DNA of 64,000 bases, taken from NCBI GenBank assembly GCA_001724025.1, contig MEDJ01000023.1:124001-188000 (forward strand), read 5' to 3'. The position numbers were made by a program, and so were the translations under genes. Positions 22,857 through 32,101 of the stretch are shown one piece after another. Under the pieces are notes generated by a model that ran no database searches, was not told the DNA's origin, and saw only the letters and a list, made by a program, of their open reading frames with translations. How positions within the stretch are numbered: the first letter of the stretch is position 1; each line of letters begins with the position of its first letter. Origin of the DNA: Acidobacteria bacterium SCN 69-37 (GTDB taxonomy: Bacteria > Acidobacteriota > Vicinamibacteria > Vicinamibacterales > SCN-69-37).

Positions 22857-23282
22857 ATCATAAGTCTCTCAAAATAAAGGCGATGGCTCGAAGCTGCTGA
22901 ATACACGTACGTGTTTTGTACGTGACGTCCAAGACGAGGGCTAAGCCTTGAGACGGACACAGGTCGCGGCTACAGGGCCCGGTAGTTCTTCAGCGACGGA
23001 TTCAGGGTGCTTTACCAGGCCAATCGGCTTCCAGGCTGAAGCGATACCCGTCGGCTCCCGTCGCGAACGGTGTGGGTACCTTCACTCCCCTTGGCGGGTG
23101 GCGCCATCCTCTTTGCTTCCTGAGCGGCAGCTCTCACGTCTTCCTGCCGCCGTGCTTGGCCAAGTGCCGAACGAAAGTTGACAGGAGTCGGAGCGGCCCC
23201 TAGGCTCATTCCGCATGGATCTGCCCCAGAACAGACCCGACTCCAGAATCAGACTAAGCGTTCGTCGCCGGAGTCGGAGCGC

Positions 23283-26252
23283 GTGAGCGCCCATGATGCC
23301 AGGGGTTCCCTCTGGCACCGATGGGACCCCCACCTGCACGCGCCGGGTACGCTTCTCAACGACCAGTTCGGCGGGGACTGGGAGGCGTATCTGGGAAGGA
23401 TTGAGCAGTCCGATCCCAGGATCGAGGCGCTCGGCGTTACTGACTACTTCTGCATCGAGACCTACAAGGAGGTTCGCAGACGCCAGGCCGCGGGACGTTT
23501 GACGGACGTGCGTTTCCTGTTTCCCAACGTCGAACTCCGCATAGACACCAAGACCGCCGCCGATCGTGCCATCAACATTCATCTCCTGTTCTCTCCAACC
23601 GACGGGAACCACGAAGCCGAGATCGAGCGGAACTTGGGCAAGTTGAAGTTCGAGTTTGGAGAGCGCGAATACGCCTGCACGCGCGCCGATTTGATCGCTC
23701 TCGGTCGGGCCCACGACCCGCAGCAGACGGACGAGCGCGGCGCACTGAAGGCGGGAGCCAACCAGTTCAAAACCTCCCTCCGCGACCTCAAGGGCCTGTT
23801 CAAGGCGGAACGGTGGATGCGGGAGAACTGCCTTGCCGCCATTGCCACCAAGACGGGTGACGGGACTGCCGGCCTTCAGAACGACGACGCCTTCGCCGCT
23901 ACTCGCAAAGAATTGGAGAGTTTCGCCGACATCATGTTCTCGGGCAGACAGGGCGATCGTGATTTCTGGCTCGGCGAAAGGCCGGGCGCCGACCGCGCGT
24001 ACATCGAGAGGTACTACCGCGTGCTCAAGCCCTGTCTCCACGGTTCCGACGCACACTCGGGCGAGCACACCGGCAGCCCCGACGAAGGGCGGCTGTGCTG
24101 GCTGAAGGGCGATCTCACGTTCGAGGCCCTGCGCCAGGCTGTCGTTGAGCCGCGCGAGCGCGTCTGGATCGGCGCGCAGCCCCCAACGTACGCGATTCCG
24201 GCTCTCACAATCCAGAAGAGCACGTTCACTGCCGCGCCGTGGATGAAGAAGAGTGCCGTGGAGTTTAACGCCGGCCTCGTCGCTATTGTCGGCGCGCGAG
24301 GATCGGGCAAGACCGCTCTGGCCGATATCGTCGCCCTGGGCGCCCACGCGCAGAGCGCCGGCAAGGGGGAGGCCTCGTTCCTCAGGCGAGCGTCCTCGCC
24401 CGTCGATCATCTCGGAGCGGCGGCCGTCATCGTCCACTGGCAGGACGGCTCGACAACCGGCCGGCGGATGCTGCCAGGGTTCCCGTCGGATCAACCCGAA
24501 TCGGTGCGCTACCTCTCGCAGCACTTTGTCGAGAAGCTGTGCTCGTCGGCCGGACTGGCGACCGAACTGCGCGAGGCTATCGAGCGTGTCGTGTTCGAGA
24601 GCACGGACCCGCTCGAACGCCTCGAAGCCGACACATTCGACGAACTTGCAGAGCGCCTGTTGGAACCAATCCGGAGCACACACGCCGACCTTCAGGCGCA
24701 GATCGATACGATCGGCGACTCCATCGTCCAGCAAGAGATACTCCGCGACGGCCTTGCTAAGACGACCGCCGACCGAGGCGCGCTGGCCAAGAAGATCGAC
24801 AGCGCCAAGAAGGAGCAGCAGAAGCTGATCCCGAAAGGCAACGAGGCGCGGGCCAAGCTCCTGGGCGAACTCGAAACGTCCTGCACGAACGCTCAAGGAA
24901 CCGTCGAGGGCCTTCGGCGCAGACTGAAGACCATCGAAGATCTCAGTGCCGCCGCCGCTCACCTCGTTGACGCTGCCGAGACGACGCGCCTTGCCGCCAT
25001 GCAGACGACCTATGCCGGCGCTGGGCTGACGGCCGACGAGTGGAAGGCGTTCCGGCTGCGCTTTTCAGGTGACACGAACACAGCTCTTGCCTCTGCCAGG
25101 ACGCGCACGAACACGGCCCTGTCTCTGGCTCTCGATGGCAACCCGAACGCGCCCATCGACACGGCTGCGGTGCCTCACTCGAAATGGCCGCTGAACGTCG
25201 TGAAGGCTAAGCGGGACGAACTAAAAGCCGCAGTGGGCATCGACGCAGCGCAAAGGAGAAAATACGACGACGCGCAACGCCAGATCGGACTCGACGAGCT
25301 GACGCTAAAGAGGCTGGACGACCAGATCGCGCAAGCACAGGGAGCCGACACGCGCCGCACCCAGCACATCGCGCACCGGCGCAATCTCTACATTCAGATC
25401 TTTGAGCAGCTTGTCCGCGAGGAGCAAGTTCTTGCGGACCTCTACGCGCCGCTGAAACAGCGGCTTGTCGAGGCGAAGGGCGCGCTACAGAAGCTCGCCT
25501 TCGTCACGGAGCGCACCATCGACCTTGACCGGTGGTGCGACGAGGGCGAGAACCAGTTCGATCTGCGCTCCGGCAACCGCGTGCGCGGGCGCGGCGGCAT
25601 CAGGAAACTGGCCGAGGAACACCTTGTACCCGCGTGGCGGACGGGCGACGCCCAGAATGTCGCGGACGCGATGGACAAGTTCCGTGATCAGATTCAGAGC
25701 GAGATGAAGAACATGCCGCCATGGGTGAGCGCGGACCAGCGGCGCGCATGGTACAAAGCCGTTTCGGCGTGGCTGTACGGCACAGATCATATCCACCTTC
25801 GCTACGGCATCGAGTATGACGGTGTAGCCATCGAGCATCTATCGCCTGGAACGCGCGGCGTCGTGTTGCTGCTGCTATACCTCGCGATCGATCTTCACGA
25901 CCAGCGTCCGCTCATCATCGACCAGCCGGAAGAGAACCTCGACCCGAATTCCGTCTTTGAGGAGTTGGTACCGCACTTCCGCGAAGCCCGGAAGCGCCGC
26001 CAGGTCATCGTCGTCACCCACAACGCGAATCTCGTCGTCAACACCGACGCCGACCAGGTGATCGTCGCCACGTCCGCGCGGCTGGCGGGTGGCTCCGGGC
26101 TACCGCAGATCGACTACCAGGCTGGCTCACTCGAGAATCCGACCATCCGCGGGCTCGTCTGCCAGATTCTTGAGGGTGGGGAACGCGCCTTCCTCGAGCG
26201 CGAGCGACGCTATCGGCTGCGTTGGGGTCAAAACTTGCTGGAAGAGCCCTGA
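23283..26252 (+). CDS. trlF: TrlF-like PHP-domain/RecF-SMC-type ATPase
   Basis: N-terminal PHP-like WDPHLHAPGTLL and GSDAHSGEH; Walker A IVGARGSGKTALAD; coiled coil; LSPGTRGVVLLLLYLAID; Walker B PLIIDQPEENLDP; VTHNANLVVNTDADQVIVA. Start uncertain (GTG 23283 or upstream ATG 23178). Confidence 0.8.
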   Translation: MSAHDARGSLWHRWDPHLHAPGTLLNDQFGGDWEAYLGRIEQSDPRIEALGVTDYFCIETYKEVRRRQAAGRLTDVRFLFPNVELRIDTKTAADRAINIHLLFSPTDGNHEAEIERNLGKLKFEFGEREYACTRADLIALGRAHDPQQTDERGALKAGANQFKTSLRDLKGLFKAERWMRENCLAAIATKTGDGTAGLQNDDAFAATRKELESFADIMFSGRQGDRDFWLGERPGADRAYIERYYRVLKPCLHGSDAHSGEHTGSPDEGRLCWLKGDLTFEALRQAVVEPRERVWIGAQPPTYAIPALTIQKSTFTAAPWMKKSAVEFNAGLVAIVGARGSGKTALADIVALGAHAQSAGKGEASFLRRASSPVDHLGAAAVIVHWQDGSTTGRRMLPGFPSDQPESVRYLSQHFVEKLCSSAGLATELREAIERVVFESTDPLERLEADTFDELAERLLEPIRSTHADLQAQIDTIGDSIVQQEILRDGLAKTTADRGALAKKIDSAKKEQQKLIPKGNEARAKLLGELETSCTNAQGTVEGLRRRLKTIEDLSAAAAHLVDAAETTRLAAMQTTYAGAGLTADEWKAFRLRFSGDTNTALASARTRTNTALSLALDGNPNAPIDTAAVPHSKWPLNVVKAKRDELKAAVGIDAAQRRKYDDAQRQIGLDELTLKRLDDQIAQAQGADTRRTQHIAHRRNLYIQIFEQLVREEQVLADLYAPLKQRLVEAKGALQKLAFVTERTIDLDRWCDEGENQFDLRSGNRVRGRGGIRKLAEEHLVPAWRTGDAQNVADAMDKFRDQIQSEMKNMPPWVSADQRRAWYKAVSAWLYGTDHIHLRYGIEYDGVAIEHLSPGTRGVVLLLLYLAIDLHDQRPLIIDQPEENLDPNSVFEELVPHFREARKRRQVIVVTHNANLVVNTDADQVIVATSARLAGGSGLPQIDYQAGSLENPTIRGLVCQILEGGERAFLERERRYRLRWGQNLLEEP

Positions 26253-26313
26253 ATCTATTCGACGACGTACGAGGACTGGACGTCGCGTTTCCCCGCGGCG
26301 GCGATGGCCTGCC

Positions 26314-27195
26314 TCACACGAGCAGCTCGAAGCCTGGCGCATAGTCGCGCTTGGACCGCGGAGGCTCCGAAGGCAACTTCAGGTACGGAGCCAGCACAAC
26401 GATCTCACGGCCGCGAGTCTTCTCACGAGCCGAGTACGTCACTTCGCTCTCGTACACGCGCAGACGACGGTAGAGCTTTCGAATCTCGGGACAGTCATCG
26501 TACGTCAGCAGCCACGGCAACCGAAATCCTGCAAGTCGGTCCGCGATGGCGGCGTGGTCGGCAGGCGTGTAGAAATTCGTGTACAGGTCCTGGCCTTTAC
26601 GAAAGTACGGCGGATCGAGATATACGAGCGTTCGACGGGAGCGCCTTTCAGAGGCGATCCCTTGAAGAAAGTCGAGAGCGTCGAGGCGGGACACAGAAAT
26701 GTTGCGCCGGAACGCGGCCAATGCCCGCACGCGTCGCGCGAGGTCTTCACGAGTGAACCGCGCATCTATGCCCCATTCGCTTGTCTGCTTCCGGCCCCCA
26801 ATGATTCCGGCGTTCATGATGCCGGACCGGTTCGTTCGATTCAGGTAGAAGAACGCGAATCCCAGATTGAAGCCTTGGCGCTCAGTCGCGTACGCGTCCT
26901 TCTGGCGATCCCACTCCGCAACGGTTAGCGGCACCTTCTCGATGAGCGACGCGAACCGCTCGTTGTGGTTCAGGACGGCACGCCAGAAGGACACGACGCC
27001 GCGATCGATGTCGTTCAGTAGGAACCGTGTGGCGTACCCCCGAAAAACGAGGAACAGCCCGGCGCCAGCTCCGCCAGCGTAAGGCTCAGCATAGAGGCCA
27101 TCAATCAGCTTGTTCGCCGTGAACACCTGTGCCAGGAACGGACCAAGTTTCGATTTGCCACCAGGGTAGCGCAGCGGTGTGTAGGTCGTTGGCAT
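26314..27195 (-). CDS. Dam-like DNA adenine methyltransferase (D12 class)
   Basis: LRYPGGKSKLGPFL; AEPYAGGAGAGLFL; LVYLDPPYFRKGQDLYTNFY. Confidence 0.92.
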   Translation of the reverse strand: MPTTYTPLRYPGGKSKLGPFLAQVFTANKLIDGLYAEPYAGGAGAGLFLVFRGYATRFLLNDIDRGVVSFWRAVLNHNERFASLIEKVPLTVAEWDRQKDAYATERQGFNLGFAFFYLNRTNRSGIMNAGIIGGRKQTSEWGIDARFTREDLARRVRALAAFRRNISVSRLDALDFLQGIASERRSRRTLVYLDPPYFRKGQDLYTNFYTPADHAAIADRLAGFRLPWLLTYDDCPEIRKLYRRLRVYESEVTYSAREKTRGREIVVLAPYLKLPSEPPRSKRDYAPGFELLV

Positions 27196-28667
27196 CAGTC
27201 TTTGAGCATTCCGTTGAACACGGGGCGAACGATCTCAAGTATGTGATTGACTCGCGGAATCGAGGGCGCAACGTCCAAGCGATGCACGGCATCATTGAGC
27301 ATCGGCAGGACCTCGCGCTCCTTCAGCTCGCGCTTCTTCGCGCCAGCCTCTTTGCCGCTCAAGGTGCCCCTCGTGACGAGGTCGTCGATGGCGGTCGTCA
27401 GTTTCTCGGTCAGAGTCATGGGTCGTGACTTCGCCCGCTTCAGGGCGTCGCGGATCTCCTTGGGGACAGAGAAAGACGCGCGGCCTGCTTGCTCAAGGAA
27501 GGACGACACCGCGGCGTCGATCGTTGGATCCACGTCGCCGGCGAACGACAGCTTCTGCTTGGCGGCGTATGCGTCGATAGTGAGTTCGAGCAGGACCCTG
27601 GTGAGCACTATTGCGGCATTCGGAAGCTCGCGCTTTCGAGCCTTTGCCAGTTCGTCGAAGATTCTGTGAAGTCGCCTCTCCGTCGGAACCGTCATTGCCC
27701 TCATGACATCCTTGACCGGAGTCGTCCTCTTCCCTCCGGCCTCGGTGCTAGATGCCTTCGCGCTTCCCGAACCGGCCTCGGCGGTGCCGCCGAGGACGAG
27801 GGCCGTCCCTTTCAGCCCGGCAGGAATCTTCTCCTTTGAGCGGTCCAAGTAGTCGACAATCTGCCGTGTCGTGTGAATAGTGCGAGACGTCAACTTGTCG
27901 CGGCCGGTCTTCCTCAGATCGCGCAGGATCTGTTCAATCAGGTGCAATGTTCGTTGCCCATTGCGCAGCGTAATGCGGCCGCCAGAGAGGTCGAGACCGA
28001 GCGCCTCTCGACCGTCCTCGGACTCGAGGATGCGCGCGAACGTGGTAAATGTCCGCTTTGGTGGTTCCAGGTCGACGAACCGGTCGGGGTCGTGCGCCTT
28101 GAGTGCGTCGAGCAGGTGAATCGCAGCGTCGCGTTCCCCGGTGCGCCCCTGATCCCGTCGTCGCTTCGCCTCAGCGTCCCATGGTACGAGACCCTTGCCG
28201 CCCTGCGGTCCGAGGTGCCGTCGATCAACCCACTGTTCATGGTTGTCACCGATGACGCACATGATCTGCGTCGGCAGATCCTTGTTGGTCGCCGCCTTCG
28301 ACAACGTCGCCCATCGCTTAACTTCTGCGTCTGGACGGTGGCCCCGAAGCTGCTCAGGGTTTCTGAAGATCTTGCGAACAGCGAGGCGGCGATTTCCCTC
28401 GCGCACCACGAAGTGGTCACCGTCGCGCGTGACGTTCGTCAATTCCGCAGGGTTCGTTCCGCCTTGCTCAACGATGTCCGCGGCCAGCGCCAGCATGCCG
28501 TCTGGGTCCTCATTGAGCAGTTGCAGCATGCTCTCGAGCGCGGAGTCCTGTGCCGGGATCCGAGGGTTGCGAAAGTCGAACACCAACGCGTCCAGGTGGA
28601 CTAATGCGTACTCGTATCCACGGGAGTCAGCGTACAGCCTCTTGACCACCACGTTGTCGCGTGCCAT
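27195..28667 (-). CDS. ParB/Srx N-terminal-domain protein
   Basis: Y...VHLDALVFDFRNPRIP...LAADIVEQGGTNPAELTNVTRDGDHFVVREGNRRLAVRKIF (ParB-like nuclease fold, EGNRR); stop overlaps the dam-like start. Confidence 0.8.
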   Translation of the reverse strand: MARDNVVVKRLYADSRGYEYALVHLDALVFDFRNPRIPAQDSALESMLQLLNEDPDGMLALAADIVEQGGTNPAELTNVTRDGDHFVVREGNRRLAVRKIFRNPEQLRGHRPDAEVKRWATLSKAATNKDLPTQIMCVIGDNHEQWVDRRHLGPQGGKGLVPWDAEAKRRRDQGRTGERDAAIHLLDALKAHDPDRFVDLEPPKRTFTTFARILESEDGREALGLDLSGGRITLRNGQRTLHLIEQILRDLRKTGRDKLTSRTIHTTRQIVDYLDRSKEKIPAGLKGTALVLGGTAEAGSGSAKASSTEAGGKRTTPVKDVMRAMTVPTERRLHRIFDELAKARKRELPNAAIVLTRVLLELTIDAYAAKQKLSFAGDVDPTIDAAVSSFLEQAGRASFSVPKEIRDALKRAKSRPMTLTEKLTTAIDDLVTRGTLSGKEAGAKKRELKEREVLPMLNDAVHRLDVAPSIPRVNHILEIVRPVFNGMLKD

Positions 28668-28749
28668 TGACTCTCCTCAACACCGCCAGTGCCGTTGCGC
28701 GGGGGCAGCCCGGCATGCCTCGACGCAGCCCGGCTGTTTGTCCCCGATC

Positions 28750-31700
28750 TCAGTCCTTCTCGAATCCGTGACTGCTGAACTTTAGCGTCCGCCCATTCTC
28801 GGTCACGGTCCGAACCACCTGCTCTGACGCCCCGTCGGGCATCTGCGCCTCGATCTCCAGCGTCACCTTGACCTTCGCGCCGACCAAGCCCGAGAGGTGC
28901 GAGATCACCTCGTCGGCCACGCGGCTGGCGTCGCGACCGACGCGAGTTGAATCGAGGACGACCGTGCCGTAGTAGCGCTTGGGTCTGGCAGCCACGGCCG
29001 GACCTGGTGGCTCCGTGCCGCCCGGTCCTGGCGCCGTGTCGACCGTGTCGCCGCCGGGCGAGATGCCGCCGTCGCCTCCAGGGACGGGGGCTGCGTCCTC
29101 TTCCTGCTGCTTGACCGCACGATCCGGCCGGACCAGCAGGCCCGTCATGTTGTCTTTCGTGACGTTGACCAACTGGCCGCAGCGCAAGCCCCGATAGCGG
29201 CCCGCCGCTTCGTCGAAGCTGTCGGCATAGGCGAAGGAGTCCTTCGTCCACACGAGCAGGCCGAGGCCGTCGCGCACCGCGCCGAGGAGCACTGCCGAAT
29301 CGCGCAGGCGCGGCAGGTAGAGGTAGCGAGCGAAGTCGTCAACGAGCTGCCTGACCTCGACGTGGTCGCCACGCCACAAGGGGATGCGGTCCAGTTCCAT
29401 CCTGAGCCGCGAGGGCGCGAAGCCGGTGACCAGCAATTCGTCGCCACGGAGCTTCTTGCTGGCGCGGGCGGCGAGGGCGTCCTGACCAGAGAGGCGCACG
29501 GCCTGCCATTCGACAGGCGCTTGCGGCGAGTTCTGGACCGGAACCAGGAGCCACTGGTACGTCTCGGGAATGCGAGCTGTCACCGCACCGTCCGCGGCGT
29601 CACGCTGGTTCTCCGCCTGTTTGACCTGCTGGAGCGTGAGGTTCAGCGCCTCGCGCTCGGCGAGGATCGATTCCCACGCGAGAAAGCGCCGAACCGCGTC
29701 GAGCAAGTCCTGAAGCCTCGACTTGTCCGCCCCGAGGAACGTCAGGGTGTTCCGGTAAAGGCGGGGCGCCGTCCCCCGGTTCTCGAAAATGGCTTTGGCC
29801 GCCACTTCCGCCGGTGTGCCTGGCTCCTTCGCGTACGGGTGGTCGATCCCGAGCACGACAAGCCGGGAGTCCGTATCGTCCGGGACGTCCTGGCCAGACT
29901 GCGGCAGCGGATGTACGCGGCTGAAATCGCCAACCTTCCGCAGATCGAGGCGCAGGCGCTTGTCGATCTCCTGAACGACCGAGTCGGGGATTGGGTCCCG
30001 CTTCAGTTGTTCGGCGCGGTCGTCCGCCATTTTCGTGACGGTCGGTTGCGTCGAGTACCAGTAGCGCGCCGAGTCCTGGTACAGGTACGTCGCCGCCGCA
30101 CTCAGGCGCCGGAGTGCATCGCCGAAGATGCTGGGCGACTCGCCCGGCATCACGCACCCGAGCTTGATCTGGCGATCCTCGAGCCCGCGGTTGGCGGCCG
30201 TGGCCGTTGGCGCGGATCCCAGGTAGATCGTGCGAGCAACGCGCCGACACGCCGCGAACTTGCCGAGGTTCGGTACCTCGCCGTCCAGCCGCAGCGGGAG
30301 GGCGGCGGGGCCGTCCACGTCCTTCTCGATCACGGGCACCCAGTTGTCCGACAGGTAGCGCGTCAGCTCGAACTGGACCCTGGGATCATCAATCGGGATG
30401 TTCGCCGGCAGGATCAGCGGGTTGCGGTCGCCCTTCTCCCACAGGCTGTGAATTACCGCTGCCATCAGTCGCAGCACGCCCCGGGTGCGCTGGAACTTCA
30501 CCAGCGTCGACCAGTCGGTGTAGAGCCGGTCGAAGACCTCCGGATGAATCGGATACGCGGCTTTGATGCGCGTCTCGTACTCCGGATCGCGGGCCTCTGG
30601 CGGGAACTCCTGATGCTGCGTCCGGTACAGGTCGTAGAACGCTCGGGCCACCGTGTCTCGCGCAACGAACTGCGCCTTCTCGACGATGGGCTCGAACAGG
30701 CGCCGACGGACGATCTCGAAGCCTTCCTCGGCGCTCGCCGGACGCCACGACGCCTCGACGCGGCCGACGGCGTTTCGCAGGCGGTCAAGCGCGGCACGGC
30801 CTCGCTCTCCGCCGACCTCGACGTCGTTCGCCTGCGCGTGCGGCGACCCGCTTGTATCGGACGCCGGCAGGCTGATCACCAGGAGGCAGCGGTCAGCGAG
30901 CTTCGCCGACTCCGTCAGAGCCTGTGCGAACGTGAAGTGAGTCTCGAAGCTGCCAGCCGGCAGGTCGCTGGAGTCGTGGAGCTGGCGCGCGTACGCCACC
31001 CACTCGTCAATCAGCACCAGACAGGGCCCGTACTCGTTGAACAGCTCCCGCAGCTTGTCGCCGGGGCTCGTCGCGCGCTCGTCATCGGCCTGGATCGTCG
31101 CGAACGCCTTCTTACCGCCAAGCTGCCATGCCAGTTCGCCCCAGAGCGTTCTAACCACGGTGCCGTCCGGCTTCGTGACGGGATTGCCAGGCGAAATCTT
31201 GTTGCCGACGAGGACGACCCTCTTGGCCGTCGGCAGCTTGTCGACGCCCGCACTCGCGAGCAGGGCATCGACTCCGAGGAGATCGCCTGGAGCGACGCCG
31301 GAGAAGAGATGGTAGAGCGCCAGCATCGAGTGCGTCTTGCCGCCACCGAAGTTTGTCTGGAGCTGCACGACCGGATCGCCCTGCTGGCCGGCCAACCGCT
31401 GGACAGCGCCAACAAGGAGCTGCTGAAGACTCTGCGTGAGGAACGTCCGGCGGAAAAACTCGGCTGGCTTCTTGTACTCGTCCGAACCTTCGCCGATGTG
31501 CACCTGCCAGAGGTCGGCCGCGAACTCCGCCTGCTGGTAGCGACCGGTCGCGACGTCCTTGTGCGGCGTTGCGACTTCGCGCCACGGCTTGAGCGTCCCC
31601 GTCGCCTGGCTCTCGATCGCGGTCCCAGCGCTCTTCCGCTTCTCGGTCCTCATCTGCTCGTCGAAGCGAACGCGGAGCAGCTCCATCTTCATCTTCTCGA

Positions 31701-32094
31701 CTTCGTCTGCTTGGGGTGCCGAAACCGCCGTGAGGAGTCGGCTCGCCGAGTCGAGTGCCCGATACGCGTCGTCGCTGGAGAACGGGTTCTGATGCGCCCA
31801 CCGGTTGCGCACGTCGCGCAGCTCGCTGACCAACGTCCGTTCCGCTTGCCCCAACGTCTTCCGGAAGACGACATTCCACTGGTTCCACACCACCGCCAAG
31901 AGAGAGGCAGCGTCCCAGCGCAGCGTCTTCTCAGAAGCAAAGAGATGAGCCTGCGCTGGCGCCACAGCTGCCTTCGCCTCTTCGAGCCACAGCTGGTTGT
32001 GCTGCGACTTCAACTCGCGCTCGACAAACGGGGTCAGCCCGTCCTTGACCAAGTCCAGTGCTTTGCCGACCCGCTCGTGGTTGCTGATGGCCAT
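28750..32094 (-). CDS. DUF499 AAA+ ATPase with N-terminal Swt1-like HEPN domain
   Basis: Walker A LQTNFGGGKTHSMLALYHLFSG; CLVLIDEWVAYARQL; N-terminal VRNRWAHQNPFSSDDAYRALDSASRLL (Rx4H HEPN motif). Start set to MAISNHERVGKALDL. Confidence 0.88.
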   Translation of the reverse strand: MAISNHERVGKALDLVKDGLTPFVERELKSQHNQLWLEEAKAAVAPAQAHLFASEKTLRWDAASLLAVVWNQWNVVFRKTLGQAERTLVSELRDVRNRWAHQNPFSSDDAYRALDSASRLLTAVSAPQADEVEKMKMELLRVRFDEQMRTEKRKSAGTAIESQATGTLKPWREVATPHKDVATGRYQQAEFAADLWQVHIGEGSDEYKKPAEFFRRTFLTQSLQQLLVGAVQRLAGQQGDPVVQLQTNFGGGKTHSMLALYHLFSGVAPGDLLGVDALLASAGVDKLPTAKRVVLVGNKISPGNPVTKPDGTVVRTLWGELAWQLGGKKAFATIQADDERATSPGDKLRELFNEYGPCLVLIDEWVAYARQLHDSSDLPAGSFETHFTFAQALTESAKLADRCLLVISLPASDTSGSPHAQANDVEVGGERGRAALDRLRNAVGRVEASWRPASAEEGFEIVRRRLFEPIVEKAQFVARDTVARAFYDLYRTQHQEFPPEARDPEYETRIKAAYPIHPEVFDRLYTDWSTLVKFQRTRGVLRLMAAVIHSLWEKGDRNPLILPANIPIDDPRVQFELTRYLSDNWVPVIEKDVDGPAALPLRLDGEVPNLGKFAACRRVARTIYLGSAPTATAANRGLEDRQIKLGCVMPGESPSIFGDALRRLSAAATYLYQDSARYWYSTQPTVTKMADDRAEQLKRDPIPDSVVQEIDKRLRLDLRKVGDFSRVHPLPQSGQDVPDDTDSRLVVLGIDHPYAKEPGTPAEVAAKAIFENRGTAPRLYRNTLTFLGADKSRLQDLLDAVRRFLAWESILAEREALNLTLQQVKQAENQRDAADGAVTARIPETYQWLLVPVQNSPQAPVEWQAVRLSGQDALAARASKKLRGDELLVTGFAPSRLRMELDRIPLWRGDHVEVRQLVDDFARYLYLPRLRDSAVLLGAVRDGLGLLVWTKDSFAYADSFDEAAGRYRGLRCGQLVNVTKDNMTGLLVRPDRAVKQQEEDAAPVPGGDGGISPGGDTVDTAPGPGGTEPPGPAVAARPKRYYGTVVLDSTRVGRDASRVADEVISHLSGLVGAKVKVTLEIEAQMPDGASEQVVRTVTENGRTLKFSSHGFEKD

Positions 32095-32101
32095 GCTATT
32101 C

